Assembly (NCBI RefSeq): GCF_003426735.1
Contig: NZ_QVON01000005.1
Span: 248,001-312,000, forward strand
Length of the DNA stretch: 64,000 nt
Source: Arenibacter sp. P308M17
GTDB taxonomy: Bacteria; Bacteroidota; Bacteroidia; Flavobacteriales; Flavobacteriaceae
Direction of reading: 5' to 3'
The position numbers and the translations under genes are program-made. Shown piece by piece: positions 55,562-64,000 of the stretch. Position 1 is the stretch's first letter. Every line of letters starts with the position of its first letter. Below the pieces are notes generated by a model that had not been told where the DNA came from, searched no databases, and saw nothing but the letters and a program-made list of their open reading frames with translations.

Positions 55562-58500
55562 TTAAAAACTAGCCGTTAAGCGGAATCCATAATTTCTGGT
55601 CGTGGGTATCTGGAAATTTTCATAACCAATTCCCGCATCCCCACCGCCAAATCCTACTTCAGGGTCTATCCCATACTCCTTGGTATCCTCGCTTCTATAT
55701 AGTATGGCAAGATTTCTTCCCACCACGGAAACGTTTAATTTGGAAAGTGCTTTAATTTTGGAAACATTAAAATTATAACCAAGAGAGAGTTCCCTAAGTT
55801 TAACGTATGAAGCATCAAGGATGGAATATTCGTGATTGTTCCACATCCAGGAACCACCAAAATAATCTTGGGCAGAAACCCTTACGTTATTGGGTGTTCC
55901 ATCTTCAAAAACCCCATCAACGATCAAACCGGTTTCCCGAACATTATTTTTTACGGTATTTTCGTATGCTCCGGTAGGATACGAGTGCCATGCAGTGGTG
56001 CTGAACATGTCCCCACCCATCTTGGCATCGACCAAAAAGCTCAAATTGATCCCTTTATACGAAAAGGTATTGGAGATGCCACCGGTCCAATCCGGAGATA
56101 CGTTTCCAAGTTTCTTGGCAACATTGGTAGTCAATGGTATGCCATTGGCACCTACCACAATATTATCGTTATTATCCCTTACAAATGGGAGGCCCCAGAG
56201 CACGCCCCATTCCTCGCCCGGAATTCCCAAGGTAGTAGCACCACCGAAGCCGCTGGAAATCTGATAGGATTCCAAATCTCCATATAAGGTATTTACCATA
56301 CTTTTATTGGTTGCCCAATTGACTACCATATCCCAATTTAGGCCAGAGGGGTTGGTCAAAATTTTACCGGAAATCATAAGTTCCAAGCCTTCATTTGCAA
56401 TTTCCCCGGCATTTAATCTAATGCCCCCGTAGCCGGTTGATTTAGAAGTGGCAACAGACAGTATTTGGTTTACGGTGGTTTGTTTGTAATAGGTGAAGTC
56501 TATTCCTATTCTATTGTTCCAAAATCTCATATCCGCTCCAAATTCTTGGGAAGTGGTTTCTTCCGGTTTTAAAGCGGTTGGAGGCAAAGTATTGGCAGGA
56601 GTAAAAATGGATACTCCGTTGAAGGTCGCTGCCGAATAGGTTTTGTTAAGTTGATACGGGTCCGTATCGCCACCTACCCTGGCCCAACTGGCCCTTAATT
56701 TGGCGTAGGAGAGTATATTGGATTTTAAGGCCAATGCATCGGTAACGCTAAACCCGAGACTTACCGATGGATAGAAATAGGACCAGTTTTCCTTAGGGAG
56801 TGCTGAACTCCAATCATTACGACCGGTAACCCCAAGGTAAAGTATTTTTTTAAATGATCCGTTGGCCGCGAAAAAGAGACTATTGGTCTCATAGTCGCTG
56901 GAATACATGCCAGTGCCCGGGGCTCCCTTAACATTGGAAATGGTATAAAGATCAGGTACTGTAAGATTTGGAGCGCTTAAAGAAATACTATTGTATTTGT
57001 TGCTTCTTTTGTTGCCTCCTATCAGTCCGTCTATTCGGAAATCGCCAAAACTTTTATCAAAATTTAGTGAGAGATCCGCATTTACTTCTTTTCTGTATAA
57101 GTGAGTTTCGTCAAACTGACCATTTAATCCCCTATTCTGGTTTTGTACAGTACCGGATTGGGTAATATTTTTTCTAATTTCATTGTAAAAATCAAGGCCG
57201 ACTTGGCCATTTACCGATAGCCAATCTGTTATTTGATAAGAAAGCCTTACATTCCCAAAGACCCTTTCACGATTAAAGGCATGGGTATTTCTTAAACTAT
57301 AGAAAGGATTGTCCCCATTAAAGATATAATCCGAATTTCCTTTTTCATAAAAAAGATCTTTGGCATATTGGGTTGGGAAATCCCTTTGGAGCCATGCAAA
57401 AATATCTGCCCAGGAATAGCCGTTCGCCGGAAGGTTATCACTCTCTTTTTTGATATAAGTGAAGTTTACCGAAGCGGTCAATTTTTCAGAGGGCGTCAGA
57501 TTGATATTGGTCGATAATGTATTTTGCTTTTGCCCTGTGAAGTTAACGATACCATCGGTTTCATCGTTGGTAAACCCGATTCTCCCTGATGATTTTTCGC
57601 CATTGGCCGTAATGGAAACACTATTTTGAATGGTCATTCCTGTATTGAACCATTCCTTTATATTGTTTGGTCGTGATACCCATGGACTATTCGGTCCGGT
57701 AGACCACTGGTCCAATAACAATCCGGCATCCAACCTCGGTCCCCAGTTTATGGGGTAGGAATCATTTACTCCTCCTCCATTGCCATCTACATAATTGTAG
57801 GCAAATTGTTTGGCATACTCATTATAGGTTAAGGAAGTATTATTATCTTGATTGTACTTGTTGAAAATGTATTCACTGCCGTCAAAACCTCCCCCATATT
57901 CATTCTGAAGTTTTGGAAAATAGGCAGGTTTGTCAAAAATGACGGAAGAAGAAATACTGACGCCTAAATTCTTCCCGGTCTTACTGCCTTTTTTTGTAGT
58001 AATAATAATAACCCCATTTGCGGCCCTACTTCCGTATAGTGCCGAGGCATTGGCCCCTTTAAGTACCGATACGGATTCTATATTGTTTGGATCTATATCG
58101 GCGGCCGTGTTGCCCCAATCAACACCACCACCACCACTTATATTCGGGGATGAGTTGTCTATTGGTGTACCGTCTACTACAAACAGTGGTTGATTGTCAC
58201 CAAAGGAGGCGTTGCCACGGATAACAATTCTGGAAGAAGATCCTACAGTGCTTCCCCCACTTGTTACTTGGACCCCGGCAATTTTACCTGATAGGGAATT
58301 AACAATGTTGGGTTCAGGGGTAACCGTTAATTGCTCCCCGTTAATTTCCTGGACGGCATAACCTAGCGTCTGTTTTTCCCGACTTATCCCCAAAGCAGTA
58401 ACAACAACTTCGTCCAGAGCCTGTGTGTCCGGTTCCATGGTTACATCTATGGTGGTTTTGCCCCCCACGTTAATCTCCTGAAGTTTGTAGCCTATATAGC

Positions 58501-58738
58501 TAAAGCTTAGAATGGTATTGTTGTTAATGGAAATGCTGTAATTTCCATCAAAATCCGTCACCGTTCCTATGGACGTACCTTTGCCTAATACCGATACACC
58601 TGGTAAAACAGCACCGGTTTCGTCATATACGGTACCTGTAATAGTTAGGTTTTGGGCTTTGGCCAATTTTGGTAGCAATAACATGGTCCCCAAGAAGAGG
58701 AGCAGTGATATCGAAGTTAGTTTAAAACAATTTTTCAT
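55562..58738 (-). CDS. SusC/RagA-family TonB-linked outer-membrane transporter
   Basis: This 1,058-residue transporter imports oligosaccharides with SusD as lid. It has a signal peptide, a carboxypeptidase-regulatory domain (GTVYDETGAVLPGVSVLGKG, TVTDFDGNYSISI), the linker LDEVVVTALGISREK, a plug domain (IVIRGNASFGDNQPLFVVDG, SVLKGANASALYGSRAANGV) and a 22-strand barrel ending NYGFRLTASF. These are textbook SusC motifs. The SusD gene follows at once. The 838 bases upstream show no anti-sigma factor or regulator gene and no clear promoter box, so regulation probably comes from the ROK repressor or from outside the window. Confidence 0.96.
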   Translation of the reverse strand: MKNCFKLTSISLLLFLGTMLLLPKLAKAQNLTITGTVYDETGAVLPGVSVLGKGTSIGTVTDFDGNYSISINNNTILSFSYIGYKLQEINVGGKTTIDVTMEPDTQALDEVVVTALGISREKQTLGYAVQEINGEQLTVTPEPNIVNSLSGKIAGVQVTSGGSTVGSSSRIVIRGNASFGDNQPLFVVDGTPIDNSSPNISGGGGVDWGNTAADIDPNNIESVSVLKGANASALYGSRAANGVIIITTKKGSKTGKNLGVSISSSVIFDKPAYFPKLQNEYGGGFDGSEYIFNKYNQDNNTSLTYNEYAKQFAYNYVDGNGGGVNDSYPINWGPRLDAGLLLDQWSTGPNSPWVSRPNNIKEWFNTGMTIQNSVSITANGEKSSGRIGFTNDETDGIVNFTGQKQNTLSTNINLTPSEKLTASVNFTYIKKESDNLPANGYSWADIFAWLQRDFPTQYAKDLFYEKGNSDYIFNGDNPFYSLRNTHAFNRERVFGNVRLSYQITDWLSVNGQVGLDFYNEIRKNITQSGTVQNQNRGLNGQFDETHLYRKEVNADLSLNFDKSFGDFRIDGLIGGNKRSNKYNSISLSAPNLTVPDLYTISNVKGAPGTGMYSSDYETNSLFFAANGSFKKILYLGVTGRNDWSSALPKENWSYFYPSVSLGFSVTDALALKSNILSYAKLRASWARVGGDTDPYQLNKTYSAATFNGVSIFTPANTLPPTALKPEETTSQEFGADMRFWNNRIGIDFTYYKQTTVNQILSVATSKSTGYGGIRLNAGEIANEGLELMISGKILTNPSGLNWDMVVNWATNKSMVNTLYGDLESYQISSGFGGATTLGIPGEEWGVLWGLPFVRDNNDNIVVGANGIPLTTNVAKKLGNVSPDWTGGISNTFSYKGINLSFLVDAKMGGDMFSTTAWHSYPTGAYENTVKNNVRETGLIVDGVFEDGTPNNVRVSAQDYFGGSWMWNNHEYSILDASYVKLRELSLGYNFNVSKIKALSKLNVSVVGRNLAILYRSEDTKEYGIDPEVGFGGGDAGIGYENFQIPTTRNYGFRLTASF

Positions 58739-59576
58739 GAGTTATTAATATTAGTTTAATAATGATATAAAAATATGTTAAAAATAACTTTTTGAGTGAT
58801 GCTAAATTAGTGGAAGTTAATACTATTTTGATAAATTGTGTTAAATATTGGCCCATGAAACGGTAGATAACTAACTATTTTTCATTTAGTATCTATATTT
58901 TAATACTACTTTCAGAAGTTGATACACATTATAAGCGAATGGCATATTATGTTTTAAAAAGATGAAATTGTTAGTTTTGCTTTTTAATTGAATTAGATTA
59001 ATATAAACGCAATATTTTAACTTTTTAATGTTATGATTCTTAGTTTGTGATAAAGTTTCAATCTGCATGGTCCAATAATATCGTATTGTTGAGTACCAGG
59101 TCCATGGCAGAATTGGAATATCGGCCATAGTTGGGGGATCCAATAATTCCAAACAGGCAGATAAAATGCGAAATTTGGCTGTCTTGTTTCAGGGTCGCAG
59201 ATAATGGTACAATTAAGGATATCGGTAAAGTAATCCTATAGGTCACGGTATTTTATATATGATACCAAATTCCCAAAGCATTTTTTGGGAAGCATTCCAA
59301 AAAGGGTTGGTCTATATACTTTAGGAATCCATTTTTAATGGGATTTAGGGAAAGAAAACGGGTAACCCTAGAAACAACAGTTGGCAAAAGGCAGTAGATA
59401 GTGTTCATTAAACAGTTTTCAGTAGACAATTTTTTGCCAACTGCATATTGCTTACAGCTTATAGCTTATTGTTTACTTCTTACCGCCAACTAATCATCCA
59501 GTCCTTGCCTAGGAATTCCATTCCGTTTCAAAACCTCTGACAGCTAGGGCAGGAGCTTATATAATTTCAATGTTCA
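58739..59576. other. Long gene-poor region upstream of SusC
   Basis: These 838 bases are strongly AT-rich near SusC (58,740-59,040). Two short minus-strand reading frames (around 58,886-59,246) have no domain, signal peptide or plausible neighbour, and may be remnants. The right part (59,370-59,535) is made of repeat DNA, including copy C of the dispersed repeat, and has TTGGCAAAAGGCAGTAG mirrored by TTTTTTGCCAACTGC. No tRNA or regulatory RNA was recognised. Confidence 0.4.
59430..59530 (+). repeat. Dispersed intergenic repeat, copy C
   Basis: Contains CTTACCGCCAACTAATCATC, CAGTCCTTGCCTAGGAATTC and CATTCCG in the same order as the copies at 32261-32363 (minus strand) and 43281-43343. It ends about 45 bases from the stop codon of the 1,005-residue cytochrome protein gene. 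A fragment (TTTTTTTGCCAACTGTAAA) recurs near 62651. Confidence 0.62.
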
Positions 59577-62500
59577 TTAGTTTAGTTTCCTAAGATTATG
59601 AATTGTATTTTGGACTTCCCCTTCAAATACATTGCCTTTTACATCTATGACCTTATACGTTATCTTCATGATATCAACTGGCACTATATCCGGTAGTATT
59701 AGTTTTACGCTCTTTCCATCATGCCCTATTTTAACTTCTGAAACAGGCAGTGTTTTTGTATTGTATCGCTTGGAGCCGTATTCATGGCTCCTGAGCAGTT
59801 CCCATGTCTGCACTTCAAAACTATTGTTGTTTTCGGTCTCGGAAGCGTCCAGTTCCGAGGCGAACGATAATACGATCCCATCCTCTTCAGCGCCTAGGGC
59901 AACAGGAGTGGAAAGTGGTTTTCCCGTATAGCGAAGCCTATAAAATTCCCCTCCCCTCATATTTTGTGAGGTGCCCCAGGCAGACATTCCACATGCATAT
60001 AGATCTCCATCTTCAGGATTGAACCTTCCTCTCATGACCCCGGTCATAAACTTTACACCGGGAAGGTCCACTATCCCTGCCTGTCTTTGGTTCTTAACTT
60101 TTTCGTGCAAGACAAGTTGGATCTTACCGTATCCATATGAAAAGCTGAGCAAGCTTTTATCCAAGGGCCCCCATTTTTTGCTGCTTACCCACAAAAGTTC
60201 TGAAGGAGACCTGTCGAACTCCATATCTATCCAGACCATAGGTTGTTCCATCCCCAATCTTGTGGTGTCCTTGGGAGGATTATAACCCCATATATTGCCA
60301 TAGAACCTTCCTTTGCCCTCAACCCAGTTAATACGGTTCATAGGATTCCAGAAGCCTTGTTGATCGGTCACTATAAAACTCCCGTCCGGATTGATGCATA
60401 ATCCATTCGCTGCCCTAAAGCCAGTGGCAATGATGTCTGTCCTGGAGCCATCATTGCTAACTTTAAGTAGGGTGCCATGTTGAGGTACCAATGCTTCCCG
60501 AGCATGTCGACCACTTTTTGCATAATAGAAATTACCTTCCTGGTCCGTCTGTAGGCCCATTGCAAACTCATGAAAATGATCGGTCACCTGATGGTCGTTA
60601 TTAAAATTCTCATAAAAATCAATTTCACCGTCACCGTTTAGATCGTTCAGTTTTACTATTTGGTCCCTACAGATGACATAAATGTTATTATTTACAACTT
60701 TGATGCCCAATGGCTGGAAAAGGCCAGAACCAATCCTTTTCCAGCGCAAATTGTCCTTATTGTCCGTAAGGCCGGTTACGGTCCAAATATCACCGTCCGT
60801 GGTGCATAGCACTCCTATATTGGTATCTTCAAGAAAATCGATTCCACTTAATTTCAGTCTGCTGTTCCAAGGATTTTCAAAAGGAGGGGTAAGTTGGTCC
60901 ATAGCTATAGGGCCATCCTCCTTTCCCTTGACGATGGTGGAAATAATTTCCTGTTTGTATTGAGGTTCCCCGCCATTAATATATTGGTAGAGGGATTCTG
61001 GGCCCGGCAGGTCCTTGACCAGATTGGTGAACCCCTTGCTTCCGGAGTGGGCGATATACAATTTTATTTTGGCCGATTTTTCCTTGGGAATATCCATTAC
61101 AACAAATCCTCCAGAATTTTTCAAAGAAGCTCCATGTCCTTGGATTTCAACTTTTACGCTATCCGGGACAACTCTCATTTGAAGCGGTACTTCCGATGGC
61201 CTAATATTCATTGTTCTGGTGAAAATTATTTGTCCGTCCATTTTTACCATTCCAAGTTGCTCCAAAATATTGGTATTCCCTACGCTATAGGATATAGTAA
61301 TTTTATTTCCATATTTATAAACCCCTTTAAAGTGCGACCATTCTTTTGGTAATGGGCCAAATCGTCTACCATCGCGGGCCTTAAACCGAATATCCGTATA
61401 TGAACCTGTTTCCGGATCGGCCCATGCAGGTTCTACCGGTGTCTCGAAATGTAATTTACCTATTGTTCGCGGATATGTCTCATGCTTGTCGTTCAATAGA
61501 ATGCCTTCCCAATCTATAAATCCTTCCCCGGTCCATCCCCCGGCCACCCGCATCAGATCATGGTCGAAGATCATCCATGCATTTCCTTTGGAAATTCCGC
61601 CCGAGCCTTTGTCCAGTCTTACCGCTATTCCTTTATATGCAAAATTATTTTTTAAGTAATTTTCGTCAGGATAGGGAGGTGGTCCGGGCGAATGAAATCG
61701 TTTAATACCGGTTTCCGAATCCGCTAATTCATAGGTATTGATTAAAAAATTGCCGTAATCCATATCGGACCAGGGCTGGTATGGTTTGGAATCTGGACCT
61801 TTTGAGGACCCTTTGGGCAAGCTCCTTAGATATTCCGAATCAACATGAAAATAAGCGGTCTTGTTTTGTTCCTTGATAAAATTTTCCCTTATATATGTTA
61901 TTACATTATACTTTTCCTGTGGTGTCAATGTCATTTGTGGAGGCATTAGACCGGCACCTTTGGTTATGGTCCTGTACATGGAATAGGGGTCGTTTCCATA
62001 TTTAAAGGGTTCTGACCAAAATTTGAGCGAATTTGGAATAGATCCTTCAATACCTGGAACACCGTGGCAATTTATACAATTGGAATTGTAAATTAGACTA
62101 CCATGTTTTAATGCATCCTTGTCCATGGTTTGGATCATTCCTTGGTGATCAATATCTTTTTCGAAGTCCTTTAAATCCGAATCCTGTAGGACATAGACAA
62201 CACTTAATGGTTTATTGGTCTTGGGTAGGTTCAAGGACCTGGACGCTATTAGGGTAATTTTTTCGGAATTCCCCCAACTTTGCCCTCTAAAACCATCCGC
62301 TTTAAATTCGCCTTTTATTTTAAAAAGTTTCCCGTTAACGGTCAAGTTAAGGGACATAGTATTTTCTTTAATTTGGAGATCTTGAATAGGGCATTTTGCC
62401 AATTTATCAGAAATCATAGTTCCTGTATAGGTTTCCCCCTTTAGTTCAAGTTTAAGGGTTCCGGACTGCATCTTGGATTCTGAACTGAAAATTTCATAGT

Positions 62501-62594
62501 TCCAGAGACCTTGATATTCTTTTTTAGGGGAACAGTGATTGCATAAACCTAAAAATATCAAGAGACAGATATGTATTAAAAATTTGCGTTTCAT
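59577..62594 (-). CDS. Large PVC-like cytochrome c protein (DUF6797-like region)
   Basis: This is a 1,005-residue lipoprotein (cysteine near residue 21, LCNHCS). The N-terminal 110 residues are a small beta-domain. A cytochrome c domain follows with haem motif CINCH (start near residue 173; 62064-62078) and the methionine ligand in GLMPPQMTLTPQEKYNVITY. The middle (about 270-580) resembles the DUF6797-type region of planctomycete secreted proteins (KGIAVRLDKGSGGISKGN, WTGEGFIDWEGILLND). A sorbosone-dehydrogenase-like propeller takes up the C-terminal half (GFRAANGLCINPDGSFIVTD, GKGRFYGNIWGY). It probably oxidises or binds a sugar in the periplasm. It is a single gene; the catalytic reaction is unknown. 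Confidence 0.88.
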   Translation of the reverse strand: MKRKFLIHICLLIFLGLCNHCSPKKEYQGLWNYEIFSSESKMQSGTLKLELKGETYTGTMISDKLAKCPIQDLQIKENTMSLNLTVNGKLFKIKGEFKADGFRGQSWGNSEKITLIASRSLNLPKTNKPLSVVYVLQDSDLKDFEKDIDHQGMIQTMDKDALKHGSLIYNSNCINCHGVPGIEGSIPNSLKFWSEPFKYGNDPYSMYRTITKGAGLMPPQMTLTPQEKYNVITYIRENFIKEQNKTAYFHVDSEYLRSLPKGSSKGPDSKPYQPWSDMDYGNFLINTYELADSETGIKRFHSPGPPPYPDENYLKNNFAYKGIAVRLDKGSGGISKGNAWMIFDHDLMRVAGGWTGEGFIDWEGILLNDKHETYPRTIGKLHFETPVEPAWADPETGSYTDIRFKARDGRRFGPLPKEWSHFKGVYKYGNKITISYSVGNTNILEQLGMVKMDGQIIFTRTMNIRPSEVPLQMRVVPDSVKVEIQGHGASLKNSGGFVVMDIPKEKSAKIKLYIAHSGSKGFTNLVKDLPGPESLYQYINGGEPQYKQEIISTIVKGKEDGPIAMDQLTPPFENPWNSRLKLSGIDFLEDTNIGVLCTTDGDIWTVTGLTDNKDNLRWKRIGSGLFQPLGIKVVNNNIYVICRDQIVKLNDLNGDGEIDFYENFNNDHQVTDHFHEFAMGLQTDQEGNFYYAKSGRHAREALVPQHGTLLKVSNDGSRTDIIATGFRAANGLCINPDGSFIVTDQQGFWNPMNRINWVEGKGRFYGNIWGYNPPKDTTRLGMEQPMVWIDMEFDRSPSELLWVSSKKWGPLDKSLLSFSYGYGKIQLVLHEKVKNQRQAGIVDLPGVKFMTGVMRGRFNPEDGDLYACGMSAWGTSQNMRGGEFYRLRYTGKPLSTPVALGAEEDGIVLSFASELDASETENNNSFEVQTWELLRSHEYGSKRYNTKTLPVSEVKIGHDGKSVKLILPDIVPVDIMKITYKVIDVKGNVFEGEVQNTIHNLRKLN

Positions 62595-62735
62595 ACTATA
62601 ATGACTAAGAAAGGATTTTATTACCTAAGGAGATAGGCATTGAAATCCGGTTTTTTTGCCAACTGTAAATTATTTATTGGGATAAAGGACTTTTAAAATT
62701 AACGACAAAATTCCTCTTACGGCACATATCTTAAA

Positions 62736-64000
62736 TTAGCAGGATTTATAGGATACCGATCTGTTATTGTGGAGTGCGGCCTCAATTTTTTTAGCGGTCC
62801 TTGTTATGGCCAATCCACCTAGACCGGTACATCTTAAGGTGTGGGGAATGGCGTCTCCAACTCTTTTCATGGTTTCTATTACTTCATCAAGAGGAATTAC
62901 CTGGTCGTAATCGGATAGGGCCATGTTTGCACAAGAGATGGCCGTTGAGGCTGCCATCACATTTCTGTTTAGGCAGGGGGCTTCAACCCGGTCGGCAACG
63001 GTATCGCATATTAAACCCAAAGAACTTTGCAAGGCCATGGAGGCTGCTGCAAGGGATTGGGACAGGCTCCCGTCCTTTAATACAACTACTCCAGCTGCGG
63101 CCATACCTGATGCTGATCCACATTCTCCCATGCAACCGCCAACCTCTGCCGAAAAGGTGGCATGGGCCGTTATGAATACCCCTATTAATCCTGCGGCCAA
63201 AATGGCTTGTACCATCTGTTCTCTAGAAAACCCCAAAGTAACGGCGGTACCTATAATGGTTCCGGGCAGGGCACCGCATGAGCCTGCAGTTGGGGCCGCC
63301 ACTATTACGCCCATGGAACTTTTTACTTCCATCATGGATGAGGTGAACATAATGGCATTGTTCAGAACATCTCCCGGGATTAGTTTTTTTTCTTCCTTAT
63401 TTTTTTTAAAGTTGAGGGATTGGCTTCCCAAAATACGATCTTTGTAATGGGTGCCTTTAAGGCCAAGGTTGATGGAGTTTTCCATTATATCCACTATACT
63501 TCCCATTTTGTCCAGTACCTCTTCTTTGGGGATGTTCCCCCTTTGGCTTTCATATTCCAAAGCCAACTCCCAGAGATTTAGGTTTTTGTCCTTATTGTAT
63601 TCCATCAATTGGGCCACTGTAATAAAGGGAACGGAAAGGTTTTTTCTTGATTTTATGGGGAGTACGGGATCTATGGTTCTTATTGTTAACGGCATTTCCA
63701 ATGCTTTTATCTGCTCTAGAAGTTGCCGTTGTTCCTTTTCGTTGGAACGGACCAGGATAAAATAGCTGGAACCGGAATGAATCGATACTTCCCCATAGCC
63801 CATTTTCGTAATGGACTCCAAGAAATCTAGAGCGGAATCACCAATAATTAGTGTTAGATTAAAATCGCCCATAAAAGATACCGGGCTTTGATCAATTTCA
63901 ATGATCTCTATCATTCCTCCACCAGTTGAAAGACCAATTACTTGATGGGTTTCCAATTTGTTTTTTAAAGTGATTTTATAGGTGTTTGGGTGCTTGGCAT
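62736..64000 (-). CDS. sdaA: L-serine ammonia-lyase, iron-sulfur type (5-prime end beyond window)
   Basis: This enzyme deaminates L-serine to pyruvate and ammonia with an oxygen-sensitive iron-sulfur cluster. In the window lie the end of the beta (ACT-like) part, with LSTGGGMIEIIEID and MGYGEVSIHSGSSYF, and the whole alpha part, with cysteines of GSCGALPGTIIG, GGCMGECGSASGMAAAG and EAPCLNRNVMAASTAISCAN. The frame stays open through the edge: reading upstream of the TTG at 63956 gives HPNTYKITLKNKLETHQVIG, which matches beta-subunit sequence, so the apparent 406-residue start is not real and the gene continues past 64000. It looks like a fused beta-alpha enzyme. Confidence 0.93.
   Translation of the reverse strand, partial: AKHPNTYKITLKNKLETHQVIGLSTGGGMIEIIEIDQSPVSFMGDFNLTLIIGDSALDFLESITKMGYGEVSIHSGSSYFILVRSNEKEQRQLLEQIKALEMPLTIRTIDPVLPIKSRKNLSVPFITVAQLMEYNKDKNLNLWELALEYESQRGNIPKEEVLDKMGSIVDIMENSINLGLKGTHYKDRILGSQSLNFKKNKEEKKLIPGDVLNNAIMFTSSMMEVKSSMGVIVAAPTAGSCGALPGTIIGTAVTLGFSREQMVQAILAAGLIGVFITAHATFSAEVGGCMGECGSASGMAAAGVVVLKDGSLSQSLAAASMALQSSLGLICDTVADRVEAPCLNRNVMAASTAISCANMALSDYDQVIPLDEVIETMKRVGDAIPHTLRCTGLGGLAITRTAKKIEAALHNNRSVSYKSC

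Noticed and set aside
58886-59246. Two overlapping minus-strand reading frames upstream of SusC
   Set aside because: AT-rich, no domain, no neighbour support; possible gene remnant but not shown.
62736-63956. 406-residue serine ammonia-lyase starting at TTG 63956
   Set aside because: The frame is open upstream to the window edge and encodes matching beta-subunit sequence.

Overview
The window looks like chromosomal DNA of a marine flavobacterium (Bacteroidota, Flavobacteriaceae; Zobellia/Arenibacter/Maribacter-like by content). This is inferred from SusC/SusD proteins, secreted sulfatases, a type IX secretion tail, promoters of the TTTG / TAnnTTTG type, few visible Shine-Dalgarno sequences, and an overall AT-leaning composition. 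No rRNA, tRNA, CRISPR array, transposase, integrase or phage gene was seen. Species cannot be named from the sequence alone.

Layout. (1) 1-10.6 kb, plus strand: a sugar mutarotase, a Tm-1-like protein, a PEP-hydrolase-like TIM barrel, a cupin, a very large secreted protein joining a PVC-type beta-propeller dehydrogenase, a jelly-roll module, an azurin-like copper domain and a ThuA domain, then a free-standing copy of that ThuA domain and a PHP-like secreted metallohydrolase. The stretch from the TIM barrel to the large fusion is strikingly GC-rich compared with both flanks. (2) 10.6-15.5 kb, minus strand: a vanadium-haloperoxidase/PAP2 protein overlapping a large FG-GAP/ASPIC protein. (3) 15.9-20.8 kb: a TonB siderophore receptor with two small membrane proteins and a PepSY membrane protein, an iron-uptake operon. 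(4) 21.0-27.1 kb: a complete RND efflux set (adaptor, pump, outer-membrane channel), followed by an AraC regulator and an SDR enzyme. (5) 29.6-34.3 kb: a TPR protein, a purple-acid-phosphatase-like protein with a T9SS tail, and an imelysin-like/di-haem peroxidase fusion. (6) 34.7-42.1 kb: two sulfatases facing each other, one carrying a rhamnosidase-type N-domain at its C-terminus, then a PVC-type cytochrome, a small ORF and a DUF1080 protein packed in one operon. (7) 42.4-44.0 kb: a head-GIN lipoprotein and a DUF4440-like protein. (8) 44.4-58.7 kb: a polysaccharide utilisation locus with a ROK regulator, an SSS symporter, an aldo-keto reductase, a zinc alcohol dehydrogenase, a GH95 fucosidase/galactosidase, a lipoprotein of unknown family, SusD and SusC. 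(9) 59.6-64 kb: a third PVC-like cytochrome protein and an L-serine ammonia-lyase cut by the window end.

How it may work together: the SusCD-GH95 locus would import and cleave an alpha-L-fucose- or L-galactose-containing glycan, and the aldo-keto reductase and alcohol dehydrogenase would oxidise the released 6-deoxy- or L-sugar. The sulfatases, the DUF1080 protein, the ThuA proteins and the three PVC-type dehydrogenases point to oxidative periplasmic processing of sulfated algal sugars. This is inference from family membership and gene order.

Between the genes there is much palindromic DNA. Three elements of about 165-190 bp (after the siderophore receptor, after the efflux operon, and downstream of the unknown PUL lipoprotein) are long imperfect inverted repeats whose outer arms differ but which share a central core close to GCATAGCnRTAGCTAYG. 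There are also shorter dispersed repeats and a perfect 38-bp palindrome inside a small gene.
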